Part shown: one piece after another, positions 1-9,017 of the stretch
Layout of the letters: each line of letters starts with the position of its first letter
Numbering within the stretch: position 1 is the first letter of the stretch
Assembly: GCF_006438785.1 (NCBI RefSeq)
Contig: NZ_RCZB01000004.1
Span: 315,810 to 379,809, forward strand
DNA length: 64,000 nucleotides
Direction of reading: 5' to 3'
Origin: Rhodanobacter glycinis
GTDB lineage: Bacteria > Pseudomonadota > Gammaproteobacteria > Xanthomonadales > Rhodanobacteraceae
The notes under the pieces: generated by a model
Database searches by the model: none
What the model was told of the DNA's origin: nothing
The model's input: only the letters and a program-made list of their open reading frames with translations
Position numbers and translations under genes: made by a program

Positions 1-735
1 GAAATGCAGGTGCGGCGACAGCCGCGAGGTGCCGTGGCGCGCGGGCAGGTCGCGTGCGTGCGCGTAGTCGCCGATGGCATCGTCGGCGAAGATCTCCAGC
101 AACTCTTGCGCGCCGGCTTCGCCCGGTCGCCAGCTGACGGCCAGGCCATCGGCCCAGGCGATGCGCGGCAGCAGCTCGAGCGCCGCCAGCGGCAGGCTGC
201 CGGGCAACTCGCGCCAGCCCGGCACGCGTGGCGCGGGCAGCGGTCCGGTCGCCTGCAGTTGCGGGCGCAGGTTTCGCCAGTACGGCGTGAACACCTTGTA
301 CGGCTGTCCCTGCTGGGTGGCGATCTGCCACGGCTCGCACCACAGCGCGGCGTTGTGGCTGTGCACCGCGATGCCGTCGCCCTGCAGCGCGCTCTTGATG
401 TGTTTGTCGCGGGCGATCGTGGCGGGTTCGTACAGGCGGTTCCAGTACACCGCGCTGGCGCCGCTGCTTGTGATCAACGCGCGCAGGATTTCCAGCGGCT
501 CGCCGCGGCGCAGGTGCAGGCCGGCGCCCGCGTCACGCAGGCTTTTCCCGAGGGCGGCCAGCGAGTGGTGCAGCCACCAGCGACTGGCGGCGCCGTCCGG
601 CCACGGGCCATCGTCGTCGCGGTGGATGAACACCGGCAGCACCTGTGCGTGGGCGGCACAGGCCGCGCTCCACGCGGGGTTGTCGGCCAGGCGCAGGTCG
701 CGCCGGAACAGCACCAGCGCCGTGCTCATCGCCAT
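1..735 (-). CDS. phrB: Deoxyribodipyrimidine photolyase (partial, C-terminus outside window)
   Basis: The N-terminal 245 codons read as a DNA photolyase, the flavoenzyme that repairs cyclobutane pyrimidine dimers with blue light. The protein opens with the typical LVLFRRDLRLADNPA segment of the antenna-binding domain, and the window edge cuts it at SRLSPHLHF, the family motif that begins the FAD-binding half. The start is ATG at 735 (MAMSTAL) or ATG at 729. It lies 28 nt downstream of a chrR-like anti-sigma gene and is probably cotranscribed with it. A photolyase next to an ECF/ChrR pair matches the known singlet-oxygen regulons of this sigma group. A cryptochrome-type relative cannot be excluded without the C-terminal half. 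Confidence 0.9.
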   Translation of the reverse strand, partial: MAMSTALVLFRRDLRLADNPAWSAACAAHAQVLPVFIHRDDDGPWPDGAASRWWLHHSLAALGKSLRDAGAGLHLRRGEPLEILRALITSSGASAVYWNRLYEPATIARDKHIKSALQGDGIAVHSHNAALWCEPWQIATQQGQPYKVFTPYWRNLRPQLQATGPLPAPRVPGWRELPGSLPLAALELLPRIAWADGLAVSWRPGEAGAQELLEIFADDAIGDYAHARDLPARHGTSRLSPHLHF

Positions 736-763
736 GCGCCCCGTCGGCACCGCACGCGCACGC

Positions 764-1426
764 TCAAAAACCGAACAGCGGCTGCAGCGTGCGGGCGACC
801 CAGCCGGAGAACACCAGCGGCGCATCGGTGGCCGCCACGCAGATGCACGGCACGCCCGGCGACGTCACCGGCTGGTGATTGGTCTCGCCATCCAGATCGG
901 CCACGTCGCCGGGGCCGAAATGGCCGAGCATGTCGTCGTAGGCACCGTCGAGGATCATGGTCAGCTCGTTGCCGCCATGACTGTGCAGCGGCAACTTGCT
1001 ACCCGGTGCGATGCGCAGCAGCATCAGGTCGCCGCCGCCGATGCCGCTGGCCAGGATGCGCTGCACGCCCGGCGCCACGCGGCGCCAGCGCAACGCGCGC
1101 ATGGAGTTGCCGAACCACGGATGCAGCGCACTGGGCAGCCGATCGGGGTCGTGTTCTTCCACGATGTCGGCCGGCGGCGCTGGCGGCTCGACCGCCGGCT
1201 CGGCATCCAGCAAGACCAGCATGGCGGCGCGCGCATCCTCGGCCGGCGTGTCGACGCGTTGCTGCTGCAGCAGCACGCCGCCGATCTGGTCGGCGTCGAG
1301 CAGGCGCGTGCGGCATGCGGCGCAGCGCTCCAGGTGCACCGAAGCAACCACCGCCAGCGCCGCCGGCAGCGCGCCGGCGGAATAGCTGAGCACGGTGGCA
1401 TCGTCGAGATGATGGTTTGGCGTCAT
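764..1426 (-). CDS. chrR: ChrR-family zinc-binding anti-sigma factor
   Basis: The protein has 220 residues. It has an N-terminal zinc anti-sigma domain with a His-x3-Cys-x2-Cys pattern (VHLERCAACR, around residues 31-40). A C-terminal cupin domain carries the HSHGGNELTMILDG metal-binding signature near residue 150. In the ChrR family the N-terminal domain sequesters the sigma factor and the cupin domain is needed for release by singlet oxygen or organic peroxides. The start codon overlaps the stop of the ECF sigma gene (ATGA, 1423-1426), so the two are translationally coupled. There is no membrane segment, consistent with a cytoplasmic sensor. Confidence 0.9.
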   Translation of the reverse strand: MTPNHHLDDATVLSYSAGALPAALAVVASVHLERCAACRTRLLDADQIGGVLLQQQRVDTPAEDARAAMLVLLDAEPAVEPPAPPADIVEEHDPDRLPSALHPWFGNSMRALRWRRVAPGVQRILASGIGGGDLMLLRIAPGSKLPLHSHGGNELTMILDGAYDDMLGHFGPGDVADLDGETNHQPVTSPGVPCICVAATDAPLVFSGWVARTLQPLFGF

Positions 1427-2058
1427 CGCGGCGCCCTCATGCTGACCTGCAGCTTCGCGAAGGCGCGCCGCAGCGAGGATTTGACCGAGCCCAGCGGCAT
1501 TTGCAGCTCAGCGGAGATCTCGCTGTGGCTTTTGCTTTCGAGGTAACACATGCGTACCAGCTTGGCCTGTACGGGGGGAAGGCGATCGATCGCCTGTTTC
1601 AGGATGTCCTGGTCGAAGGACGATTCCGGTTGTGAGTCGAGCCGCGCGGACTCGACATGATCGATCCGGTCCAGTCCTTCCTGGATCGGCAACCAGTGCG
1701 GCTGGCGCCGCACGTGGTCGATGTACAGATTGCGCGCCACGCGGTACAGCCAAGTGGCGAGGCTGGCGCGCGCCGGATCGAACATGGCAGCCTTGCGCCA
1801 TAGCGTCAGCAGCGCCTCCTGCACCAGCTCGTCGGCCATCGACTCGGGCACGCCGAGATTGCGCAGGTAACGCTGCAGGCGCGGCGCGAAATGGTCGTAG
1901 ATGCGCATGAAGCTGGCGCGGTCGCGCTGCGCCGACACGGCCGACATCTGGATCGACCAGTACTGCGCATCGGGGGCGGCGTTGCTCACGGGAGGGGCCA
2001 CGACTCGTTTCGCCCGGAAGGGCGCTACCTCGGCAACGGCTTGGTCGGAATCCATCAT
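1423..2058 (-). CDS. rpoE: ECF RNA polymerase sigma factor (RpoE/ChrR type)
   Basis: A small sigma-70 family member of 211 residues. Region 2 covers FMRIYDHFAPRLQRYLR through SLATWLYRVARNLYIDHVRR. Region 4 covers LPPVQAKLVRMCYLESKSHS through LGSVKSSLRRAFAKL. The partner gene is chrR-like, which places it in the ECF11-type group that answers singlet oxygen. I chose the ATG at 2058 because GGGAAG lies 7 nt upstream; the reading frame stays open further upstream to about 2115. Its product probably drives its own operon and the photolyase. I did not find a convincing copy of the known TGATC/TAAGA-type promoter upstream. Confidence 0.9.
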   Translation of the reverse strand: MMDSDQAVAEVAPFRAKRVVAPPVSNAAPDAQYWSIQMSAVSAQRDRASFMRIYDHFAPRLQRYLRNLGVPESMADELVQEALLTLWRKAAMFDPARASLATWLYRVARNLYIDHVRRQPHWLPIQEGLDRIDHVESARLDSQPESSFDQDILKQAIDRLPPVQAKLVRMCYLESKSHSEISAELQMPLGSVKSSLRRAFAKLQVSMRAPR

Positions 2059-2244
2059 ACGCAACTTCCCGCCTGCGACGACCGCCGGACGATCCGGCCG
2101 TTTCGCATGCTTCATGCCGCTGGCATACGGCGGGCGAGGGAAATCGGATGCACCGGCCCGGCGGCCGGTGCAGGCGACCGGCCCGGCCGTGACGGGGTGG
2201 CGTGTTCCTGCGGGGCGGCCGACGGCCGCGCGAGGAGCCGGTGA

Positions 2245-3462
2245 TCAGGCCTTGCGCCGACCGCGCGGTTTGGGTGCGATCGGCGCGCCGGCTTCGATCG
2301 CGGCGATCACCGCCGCGGTGTCCTGGCCGAGCACGGGCGCGGCGAACGGTGCGGGGCCCGGGGTGCGCCCGAAGCGGATCGACTGGGCGACGCCGCGATA
2401 ACGGCCGACCACCGGATGCTCGAAGGTGTCGATGATGCCCTGCGCCTGCACCTGCGGGTGGTCGAACATGTCCTCGATCTGGCGCGCGGCGGCACAGGGC
2501 ACCTCGTCGCCGAACAGGTCCTCCCATTCCAGTGCGCTGCGCGTGGCCAGCGCCGCGTGCAGCTTCGGCAGGATCTCGGCGAAGTGTTGCGCGCGCTTGC
2601 GCACGCTGTCGTAGCGCGGCTCGTCGGCCAGCGCGTCGAGACCGGTCTTCGCGCACAGCGCTTTCCAGAAGCGCGGCGTGTTGGCCGAGATGTAGATCCA
2701 GCCTTCGCGCGTGGGGTGGATGCCGGTGACGCCGCCGGAGCGCATGTCGCGGCCGATGTCGAGCGACTCGCCTTCGGCCCAGATCATTCGCGCGGACTGC
2801 ATGGTCAGCGCGCTGCGCAGCAGCGAGACACCGACGAACTGGCCCAGTCCGCTGCGCTCGCGCTCGTACAGCGCCGACGACACGCCGGCAGCCAGCAGCG
2901 CCGCAGCGTAGTAGTCGACCACCGAGCCGTAGATGATCTCCGGCGGCCCGCCGCGCTTGCCCTGCAGCGTGCACATGCCGGTCATGGTCTGCAGCACCTG
3001 GTCGTAGCCGGCCTTGTCCTTCAGCGGTCCGCTGTCGCCGTAGCCGGTGATCGCGCAGTAGACCAGCCGCGGATTGATCAGGTTCAGTTGTGCATGGCCG
3101 ATGCGCAGGCGCTCGGGCACGCCGGGGCGGAAGTTGTGCACCAGCACGTCGGCGTCGCGCACCAGCTTGAGCAGCGCGGCATGGTCGTCCGCGCGCTTGA
3201 GGTCGAGCACGATGCCGCGCTTGCTGCGATTGACGCCGAGGAAGGCGCGGCTTTCGCTGGGCAGCGTGGACGGGTACTGGCGCAGGTTGTCGCCGTCGGG
3301 CGGCTCGACCTTGATCACGTCCGCGCCCTGGTCGGCGAGCAGCGAGCAGGCGTACGGCCCTGCGATATAGGCGCTCAGGTCCAGCACGCGCACGCCCGCC
3401 AGCGGACCGTGGCGGGCGGCTTGCGACTCAGGCGGGGAGGTTTCCATGCGCGGCGCGTCCAT
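2245..3462 (-). CDS. Family III CoA-transferase (CaiB/BaiF type)
   Basis: About 405 residues, the usual family length. These enzymes move CoA between carboxylic acids through a mixed anhydride on an aspartate. The N-terminal segment GVRVLDLSAYIAGPYA, the nucleotide-binding VIKVEPPDGD and the expected catalytic Asp in GSVVDYYAA are all present. The start is ATG 3462 (MDAPRMETS) or ATG 3447; the frame stays open to 3546 without a family-like extension. It is the last gene of a minus-strand catabolic run and lies 124 nt from the GH127 gene. The substrate cannot be read from sequence. A CitE-like lyase at the other end of the locus suggests breakdown of a small dicarboxylic acid through a CoA ester. 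Confidence 0.88.
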   Translation of the reverse strand: MDAPRMETSPPESQAARHGPLAGVRVLDLSAYIAGPYACSLLADQGADVIKVEPPDGDNLRQYPSTLPSESRAFLGVNRSKRGIVLDLKRADDHAALLKLVRDADVLVHNFRPGVPERLRIGHAQLNLINPRLVYCAITGYGDSGPLKDKAGYDQVLQTMTGMCTLQGKRGGPPEIIYGSVVDYYAAALLAAGVSSALYERERSGLGQFVGVSLLRSALTMQSARMIWAEGESLDIGRDMRSGGVTGIHPTREGWIYISANTPRFWKALCAKTGLDALADEPRYDSVRKRAQHFAEILPKLHAALATRSALEWEDLFGDEVPCAAARQIEDMFDHPQVQAQGIIDTFEHPVVGRYRGVAQSIRFGRTPGPAPFAAPVLGQDTAAVIAAIEAGAPIAPKPRGRRKA

Positions 3463-3541
3463 GGGGATCGATGTGTGTGCTGCGGGCCACTCTGCACCAT
3501 GCCTTCGCGAAGAAACAGGCGAGGCGGCTATGTTCTGGCGC

Positions 3542-3555
3542 CACAAATTCTTGTG
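3542..3555. repeat. Short inverted repeat between GH127 and CoA-transferase genes
   Basis: The 14 bases read CACAA-ATTC-TTGTG, a 5-bp perfect dyad with a 4-nt centre. It lies in the 123-nt gap between the GH127 stop (3586) and the CoA-transferase start (3462). It has no T-run, so it looks more like a small operator than a terminator. Function is unproven. Confidence 0.3.
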
Positions 3556-3585
3556 TGACGACCGCGGGCCGCCGCCGTCGGCGAA

Positions 3586-5421
3586 TCAACCGTGCGGCTC
3601 CGGAGCGAGCGGCAGCCAGCTCAGCCGCCAGCTGCCGTCGACGCGGCCACCGGTCATGAAGTACGGCGTGAACAGCAGCGGTGCGCGATAGCCCGGGTCC
3701 AGCGCGATCTGCGGCACACCATCGGCCGGCGTGGGCAGCAGGGTCAGCCACTGCTCCGGCGGCGCCGCGGGCAAGCGCAGCGTCTCCTCGATCTTGAAGT
3801 CGTCGATCAGCCCCGTCGCATAGACCAGCGGGCCGCAGGTGATCGCGGCGTACTCGAAGTGCAGCACTTCCTGGTGCACCTCGCTGCCGTCCGGCGCGCG
3901 TGATTCCTGCACGTTGCGGTTGACTGCGCGATGCAGCATCGGCCGCATCGGGAAGCGCGCCACGATCTCGTCGCCATCGCACCATTCGCGTTCGATCACG
4001 GCGTAATCGCCCGGCACCACCACCACGCCGGCATCGACGCCGTTGACCGCGAGCGTGGCGCCGGCGGCCCACGACGGAATGCGCAGCTTCAGCGCGAAGC
4101 GCGTCGCACCCGCACCGGCGATGCACAGCCGGATTTCGCCGGGATAGGGGTAGGCAGTGTGCTGGGTGATGCGCAGCTCGCGGCCGTCCGCGCGGGTGAA
4201 GCGTGCCTCGCCCGGACCGTACAGATTGATCGCGATGCTGCCGTCGGCGGACTGCGCGAAGGCGATTGCAGGCAGCTCTTCCAGCGCCATCGCGCCGCTC
4301 GACTTGCAGCAGCGCCAGTACGTGGTGTGCACGCGGCGACCGTTCGGGAAGACGTAGTAGCACCAGTCCTCGCCATTCGGCGCCTGCGCGCCGAGCAGAT
4401 CGTTGTAGGCGCTGCGCTCGATCTCCTCGGCATAGGTCGCCTCGCCGGTGATCGCGAGCAGCTCACGATTCAACTGGATCCACGACAGCGTCGAACAGGT
4501 TTCGACATAGCCGTACGGACTGAACACGCCGGGTGGATTGAACACCTCGCGCGAGCGATGCGCCACGCCGCCCCACGGTCCGCCGCCGAGCGTGAGGTGA
4601 TGCTCGCGGATGCTGCGCCACAGGTGATCCACCGCGCGTCGGCAGTCCTCGTTGCCGGTCGCCTTGTGCAGCTTGGCCAGCCCGACCAGGTTCCATTCGA
4701 GCTGATACGCCTTGGCGGTCGCGATGCCGGCCGCGTCGACCCCGGCCAGTGCACGCGGCAGCAGCGCGAGCTCGCGGTGGTCGTTCGCCTGCTGCAGCAC
4801 GCACTGCGCGAGATCGAGGTAGCGCTGCTCGCCGGTGACGGTATACAGCTCGACCGCCGGGTCCATCAACACCGTCGCCGACATGCCGTGATGGTTGCCC
4901 AGTTCGGTGATGTCGATGCCGCCTTCGTACAGCGTGCGCCAGCACAGGTCGCCGATGCTGCGCGCCGCGTCGAGGTAACGCGGCTCGGGGAAGTGCCGAT
5001 GCACTTCGAGCAGGCCGAGGATCAGATAGGCATGCGTCCAGATGTCCCACGTGCGCACGCTGGGCGCACCGTCCCAGCTCGCCGGCTTGGGCGGTTGCGG
5101 CCGCATGAAGCGGCGATCCGGCGCGTAGGTGCCGAGGTAGCCGTCGGCTTCCTGGGTGGATACCAGAAAATCCGCGACGCGTCGCAGGTGTGCGAGCAAT
5201 GCCGCGTCGCCGCTGCGCGCGGCGGCTTTCGCAGTGGCGTAAAGCCACTTGCCCGCGTGCTCGCCGTACCAGTCGCCTTCGCGGTTCTGCTGTCGATGCG
5301 CCGGCGCGAAAATGGCTATGGCGGGGCTGTGTTCGTCGGCGATGAAGTGCGACAGACGCCCGCGCAGGTTGGCGTCCAGCGCCGCGCCGAGCAGGCCGCG
5401 CAGTCGTGTTTTCGGCGCCAT
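3586..5421 (-). CDS. GH127-family beta-L-arabinofuranosidase-like hydrolase
   Basis: The 611-residue protein belongs to the GH127 (DUF1680) family, whose founding members remove beta-L-arabinofuranose from plant hydroxyproline-rich glycoproteins. The zinc-thiolate active site is recognisable: the Glu-x-Cys pair in YGYVETCSTL and the adjacent cysteines in YWRCCKSSG, one of which is the nucleophile in the characterised enzyme. The barrel region is followed by a beta-sandwich part from about residue 400. No clear signal peptide is visible, so it probably acts in the cytoplasm. The ATG at 5421 shares one base with the upstream stop (TGATG), so it is coupled to the preceding fusion gene. Specificity within the family varies. 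Confidence 0.88.
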   Translation of the reverse strand: MAPKTRLRGLLGAALDANLRGRLSHFIADEHSPAIAIFAPAHRQQNREGDWYGEHAGKWLYATAKAAARSGDAALLAHLRRVADFLVSTQEADGYLGTYAPDRRFMRPQPPKPASWDGAPSVRTWDIWTHAYLILGLLEVHRHFPEPRYLDAARSIGDLCWRTLYEGGIDITELGNHHGMSATVLMDPAVELYTVTGEQRYLDLAQCVLQQANDHRELALLPRALAGVDAAGIATAKAYQLEWNLVGLAKLHKATGNEDCRRAVDHLWRSIREHHLTLGGGPWGGVAHRSREVFNPPGVFSPYGYVETCSTLSWIQLNRELLAITGEATYAEEIERSAYNDLLGAQAPNGEDWCYYVFPNGRRVHTTYWRCCKSSGAMALEELPAIAFAQSADGSIAINLYGPGEARFTRADGRELRITQHTAYPYPGEIRLCIAGAGATRFALKLRIPSWAAGATLAVNGVDAGVVVVPGDYAVIEREWCDGDEIVARFPMRPMLHRAVNRNVQESRAPDGSEVHQEVLHFEYAAITCGPLVYATGLIDDFKIEETLRLPAAPPEQWLTLLPTPADGVPQIALDPGYRAPLLFTPYFMTGGRVDGSWRLSWLPLAPEPHG

Positions 5422-7598
5422 CAGCCTGCGTCCACGACACAGCGGAAACCGACGCAGCCGGAGCGGTCCTTGCTCGGCGCCATCAGCAGGTATTTGCCGT
5501 GCTGGTCGAGCCGATGCGCCTGTGGAAAATACCAGTGCGAAGTCTGCGGCTGATACGAACTGCCACCGCGCAGGATCGCTGCGCGCGTATGCTCGTCGAC
5601 GTATTCGTCGGTCCATTGCCACACGTTGCCGACCAGATCGAGCACGCCGAACGGACTGGCCGCCTCGGGATGCGCGTCGACGTCGTCGGGCGCATGCAGG
5701 CGCCGTCCGCGTTGCGTTGCGGGCACCATCGCTTCGCGCCAGTCGTTGCCCCAGGGATACGTGCGCCCGTCGCCGCCCTGCGCGGCGTACTGCCATTCCC
5801 ACTCGCGTGGCAGCCGCTTGCCGGCCCACAGCGCATAGGCGCGCGCGTCCTCGATCGATACCCAGGTCACCGGCTTATTGTCCCAGCCCGGTGGCGGTGC
5901 ACCGTTCTGCCAGTGGCGCAGGAAGTTATGCGGATCGCGCGGGCGCCAGCCGCTGGCGCCGAGGAACGCGCGGTACTGCGCGTTGGTCACCGGCGTGCGG
6001 TCGATGAAGAGTGCCGGCATCGGCATCCGATGGCGATGACTGCGGCGCGCGCTGTCCTCCCACGGGTACTGCACGTCGTTGCCCTCCCAGGTCTGGCCCT
6101 CGATCTCGACGCCGCCGACCGCGAAGTCGAACGTGCCGGCGGGAATCGCCAGCATGCCGGGCGGTGCTTCGGCGGCTGGCCGCGTGGGCGCGATCGGCAG
6201 CAGTTGCTGCGGCAGTGAACGCCACCGGTTCGACAAGGACGCCAGCGGCACCGCGGAGCGTTCGCGCATGCGCGCGAGGAAGGCATCGAGGCCATCGAGC
6301 GCGGCGCCGGGTGCCAACGCCAGCAGCGCACCGAAGCCGCAGCCCTCCAGCGCGAAGTCGAACACCGCGCGATCGCCGTCCAGGCGCGGTTGCAGCGGCA
6401 CGCCGTGCCACGCGTCGTAGTACCGGGTGCCGTCGTGATGCGGCAGCGCGATCTGCTCGCCGGCCACCGCGTATTCGTGACGATTGACCAGGGTCCACAG
6501 CGTGTAGCCGTCGGTCGGAAAGCGGCTGGCGAATACGCCGGCCTGCAGTGTGCGCTCGTACGGGCGCCAGTCCATGCTGACCAGCGCGGGCGCGAACTGG
6601 CGCTCGATCGCGGCGATGCGGCGCAGCGTTTCCGCGTCGCGCGGCGTGAGCTGGTTCCAGATGCCCCAGATGTTTTCCCAGGCGTTGTAACCGATGCCGT
6701 TGAAGAAGATGTATTGCAGGTCGTGGTTGCGGTCGCGGCCCCAGCGGTTCTCGTAGTTGATCATGTGGCGCGGCTCCAGCCACTTCCACTTGGCCACCGG
6801 CGGAACCGCTTCGTTCGGTGCCTTCTTGCCCCAGCTCTGCACGTTCCAGATCAGCTGCTCCTCGGCGCTGATGGTGGATTCCGGCTGCAGCACCACCGGA
6901 CAGCCGAGCGCGTCGCAGGCGTCGAAGAACGCGCGCGGCACGCCGTTGTAGGTGTCGCCGTTGATGCCGTCGGCGCCGACCGCCATGACCAGTTGCGCCA
7001 TCGCCTGCCAGTCGTTCTGCGCCGGCTCGCGCGTGCCGTTGTCCCACGGCATGGTGGGCAGGAACACGCGTACGCCGCGGCGGTGGAAATCGGCCACCGC
7101 ACCCTTGAGTCCGTCGAGGCCGCCGGGCAGGTCGTGCGCGAGATCGGTCTTGTTGCGGTCGTCGATGCCGATGTTCGGATAGACGAACCAGATCAGCACG
7201 CTGTCGATGCCGCCGTAGCGCGCTTCCAGGTCGTCGAGGTAGCGATCGACGGTGTAGCGGCCGGCGACGGGATCGAAGAAATAGCGATCCTCCACCATCA
7301 TCTGCGCATGCACGAAGTTGCGCTGCGCCCACTGCAATTCGGGACGGCGGTAGTTGGCGTCGTCGTAGCCGATCCGGGTGAGGTGCTCGCGCCGCCAGTC
7401 GGTGAGCTCGGCGACCCAGTCGTCGGCGCTGCCGTCGACATCCATCTTCCAGTGGCCGATTTCGGCGAACGGCCAGCCCGGCGCCTTGCCCGGCGTGGGC
7501 AGGTAGCGCCCGGTGGTGACGTGCGAGAACTTGTATTCGTGCGTCACGCGCGCGGCAGGCGTGGAGGCATGGCTGGGGGAATCGGGGTCGGTGCTCAT
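5421..7598 (-). CDS. Putative barrel-domain hydrolase fused to an FGE/EgtB-like domain
   Basis: The 725-residue protein has two parts. Residues 1 to about 450 look like a (beta/alpha)-barrel carbohydrate-active domain, with IDSVLIWFVYPNIGIDDRN, RVFLPTMPWDNGTREP and VGADGINGDTYNG spaced like barrel strands; I cannot name the family. From about residue 455 it is a formylglycine-generating-enzyme/EgtB-like domain (IPAGTFDFAVGG, ALWAGKRLPREWEWQYAA, GNVWQWTDEY, final VGFRC). The cysteine pair that real FGE uses is absent from the expected place, so sulfatase maturation is unlikely and sugar or metal binding is more plausible. The start is ATG 7598 (MSTDPDSP). It is coupled to the GH127 gene downstream, suggesting the two act on the same sugar. 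Confidence 0.7.
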   Translation of the reverse strand: MSTDPDSPSHASTPAARVTHEYKFSHVTTGRYLPTPGKAPGWPFAEIGHWKMDVDGSADDWVAELTDWRREHLTRIGYDDANYRRPELQWAQRNFVHAQMMVEDRYFFDPVAGRYTVDRYLDDLEARYGGIDSVLIWFVYPNIGIDDRNKTDLAHDLPGGLDGLKGAVADFHRRGVRVFLPTMPWDNGTREPAQNDWQAMAQLVMAVGADGINGDTYNGVPRAFFDACDALGCPVVLQPESTISAEEQLIWNVQSWGKKAPNEAVPPVAKWKWLEPRHMINYENRWGRDRNHDLQYIFFNGIGYNAWENIWGIWNQLTPRDAETLRRIAAIERQFAPALVSMDWRPYERTLQAGVFASRFPTDGYTLWTLVNRHEYAVAGEQIALPHHDGTRYYDAWHGVPLQPRLDGDRAVFDFALEGCGFGALLALAPGAALDGLDAFLARMRERSAVPLASLSNRWRSLPQQLLPIAPTRPAAEAPPGMLAIPAGTFDFAVGGVEIEGQTWEGNDVQYPWEDSARRSHRHRMPMPALFIDRTPVTNAQYRAFLGASGWRPRDPHNFLRHWQNGAPPPGWDNKPVTWVSIEDARAYALWAGKRLPREWEWQYAAQGGDGRTYPWGNDWREAMVPATQRGRRLHAPDDVDAHPEAASPFGVLDLVGNVWQWTDEYVDEHTRAAILRGGSSYQPQTSHWYFPQAHRLDQHGKYLLMAPSKDRSGCVGFRCVVDAG

Positions 7599-7629
7599 CG
7601 GTTGCTCGGTAAAGCCGGGTGGGGCGAGG

Positions 7630-8946
7630 TCATTGCAGCGCCTGGTAGACCAGATCGTAGAAGTTGCGGCTGATCCGCGGCAGGTCCTTGCCGCCATCCT
7701 CGCGCGGCAGGTGTTGCAGCATGAGGATCGCCAGCAGATGCTCGTGCGGGTCGATGCTGTAGTAGGTCGAGGCCGCACCGGTCCAGCCGAACTGCCCCGG
7801 CGAGCCAAGCTGGCCGCGTTTGGCCGCATCGATCACCACGTAGCCGCCGATGCCGAAACCCTCGGCGTCGCTGAACTGGGTGACCGGTGGGTCGAGCATG
7901 GTGAGGTGGTTGCGCAGCATCAGCTCCACCGTCTTGCGGCCGAGCAGCTCGTGTCCGTCCAGCGTGCCGCCATCGAGCAGCATCTGCGCGAAGCGGGCGT
8001 AGTCGCTTGCGGTCGAATACAGGCCGCCGGCGCCGCTGGTGTAATCGTTGAGCGGCACGCCGGGATGCCTGGCGCTGGGGCCGTCGGCGATGCGCAAGTG
8101 CCCGTCGCTGCCGGTCGTGGTGATGTCGACCACGCGCGTGCGCTGCGCCAGCGGCACGCTGAAGCCGGTGTCGTGCATCGCCAGCGGATCGAAGATGCGC
8201 TGCTGCAGGAAGCTGTCGAACGATTGCCCGGAGACCACTTCGACCACCCGCGCCAGCAATTCCAGCGACGCGCCGTCGTAGCCGAAGCGCGTGCCGGGGT
8301 CGGCGGCCAGCGGCACATGGCTCATGCGTTCGGCAAAGCCGCGCAGGTCGGCCGCGCCGTGCGGGTCGATGCGTTCCATCAGCGTGACCGCCTGCTCGTC
8401 GCCCTTGCGGCCGGCCGGATAACCGGCGGTATGGGTAAGCAGCGCGTGCAGCGTGATCGGCTTGTCCGCTGCGCGCAGTTTCGGCGCATCGGCGGTGCCG
8501 CCGATCATCACCTGCGGAGCCTGGAAGCCCGGCAGGTAGCGCGAGAGCGGGTCGTCCAGGGTGAGCTTGCCTTCCTCCACCAGCATCATCACCGCGACCG
8601 AAGTCACCGTCTTGGTCATCGAGTAGATGCGGAAGATCGCGTCCTTGCGCATCGGTGCGCGGCGTGCGAGATCGGCATGGCCATAGGCCTGCCAGTCCAC
8701 GATGCGGCCGTTGCGCGCCACCAGGGTGACGCCGCCGAGGTAGCCGTCGTCGCCGGTGGCGCGGCGCATGTAGTCGTGCAGCCACTGCAGGCGCGCGGAG
8801 GAGACGCCTTGCGCGTCGGGGCGGGAATCCGGCAGCGGCGTTGCGTCGGTTGCCCACGACGGCAGCGCCACGCACAGCAACACCGCCGCCAGCAGGCTGG
8901 ACCAGACAGTGTTCCTGCGGACAGGGGTGCTGCGTACTTCGATCAT
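7630..8946 (-). CDS. Exported serine hydrolase of the beta-lactamase/EstB family
   Basis: About 438 residues. An N-terminal signal peptide (VWSSLLAAVLLCVALPSWA) directs it to the periplasm. The Ser-x-x-Lys nucleophile motif is SMTK in IYSMTKTVTSVAV, followed by class C-like blocks such as LLTHTAGY and FGYDGASLELL, and a late GQFGWTGAASTYY segment where the family has its third motif. Members are esterases, D-aminopeptidases and transesterases more often than true antibiotic hydrolases. Here, between a TonB receptor and glycosidases, a deacetylase or esterase acting on the imported substrate is plausible. The start is ATG 8946 with AGGA upstream. Confidence 0.85.
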   Translation of the reverse strand: MIEVRSTPVRRNTVWSSLLAAVLLCVALPSWATDATPLPDSRPDAQGVSSARLQWLHDYMRRATGDDGYLGGVTLVARNGRIVDWQAYGHADLARRAPMRKDAIFRIYSMTKTVTSVAVMMLVEEGKLTLDDPLSRYLPGFQAPQVMIGGTADAPKLRAADKPITLHALLTHTAGYPAGRKGDEQAVTLMERIDPHGAADLRGFAERMSHVPLAADPGTRFGYDGASLELLARVVEVVSGQSFDSFLQQRIFDPLAMHDTGFSVPLAQRTRVVDITTTGSDGHLRIADGPSARHPGVPLNDYTSGAGGLYSTASDYARFAQMLLDGGTLDGHELLGRKTVELMLRNHLTMLDPPVTQFSDAEGFGIGGYVVIDAAKRGQLGSPGQFGWTGAASTYYSIDPHEHLLAILMLQHLPREDGGKDLPRISRNFYDLVYQALQ

Positions 8947-9017
8947 CGGGAGGTCCTCGCCGGGTCGCGACGCCGCGGGGAGGCGAGGCGTCGCGACCGG
9001 CATACGTCACGTCGGGA

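Noticed and set aside
5421..7598. Functional formylglycine-generating enzyme.
   Set aside because: The active-site cysteine pair of FGE is missing and no sulfatase gene is nearby.
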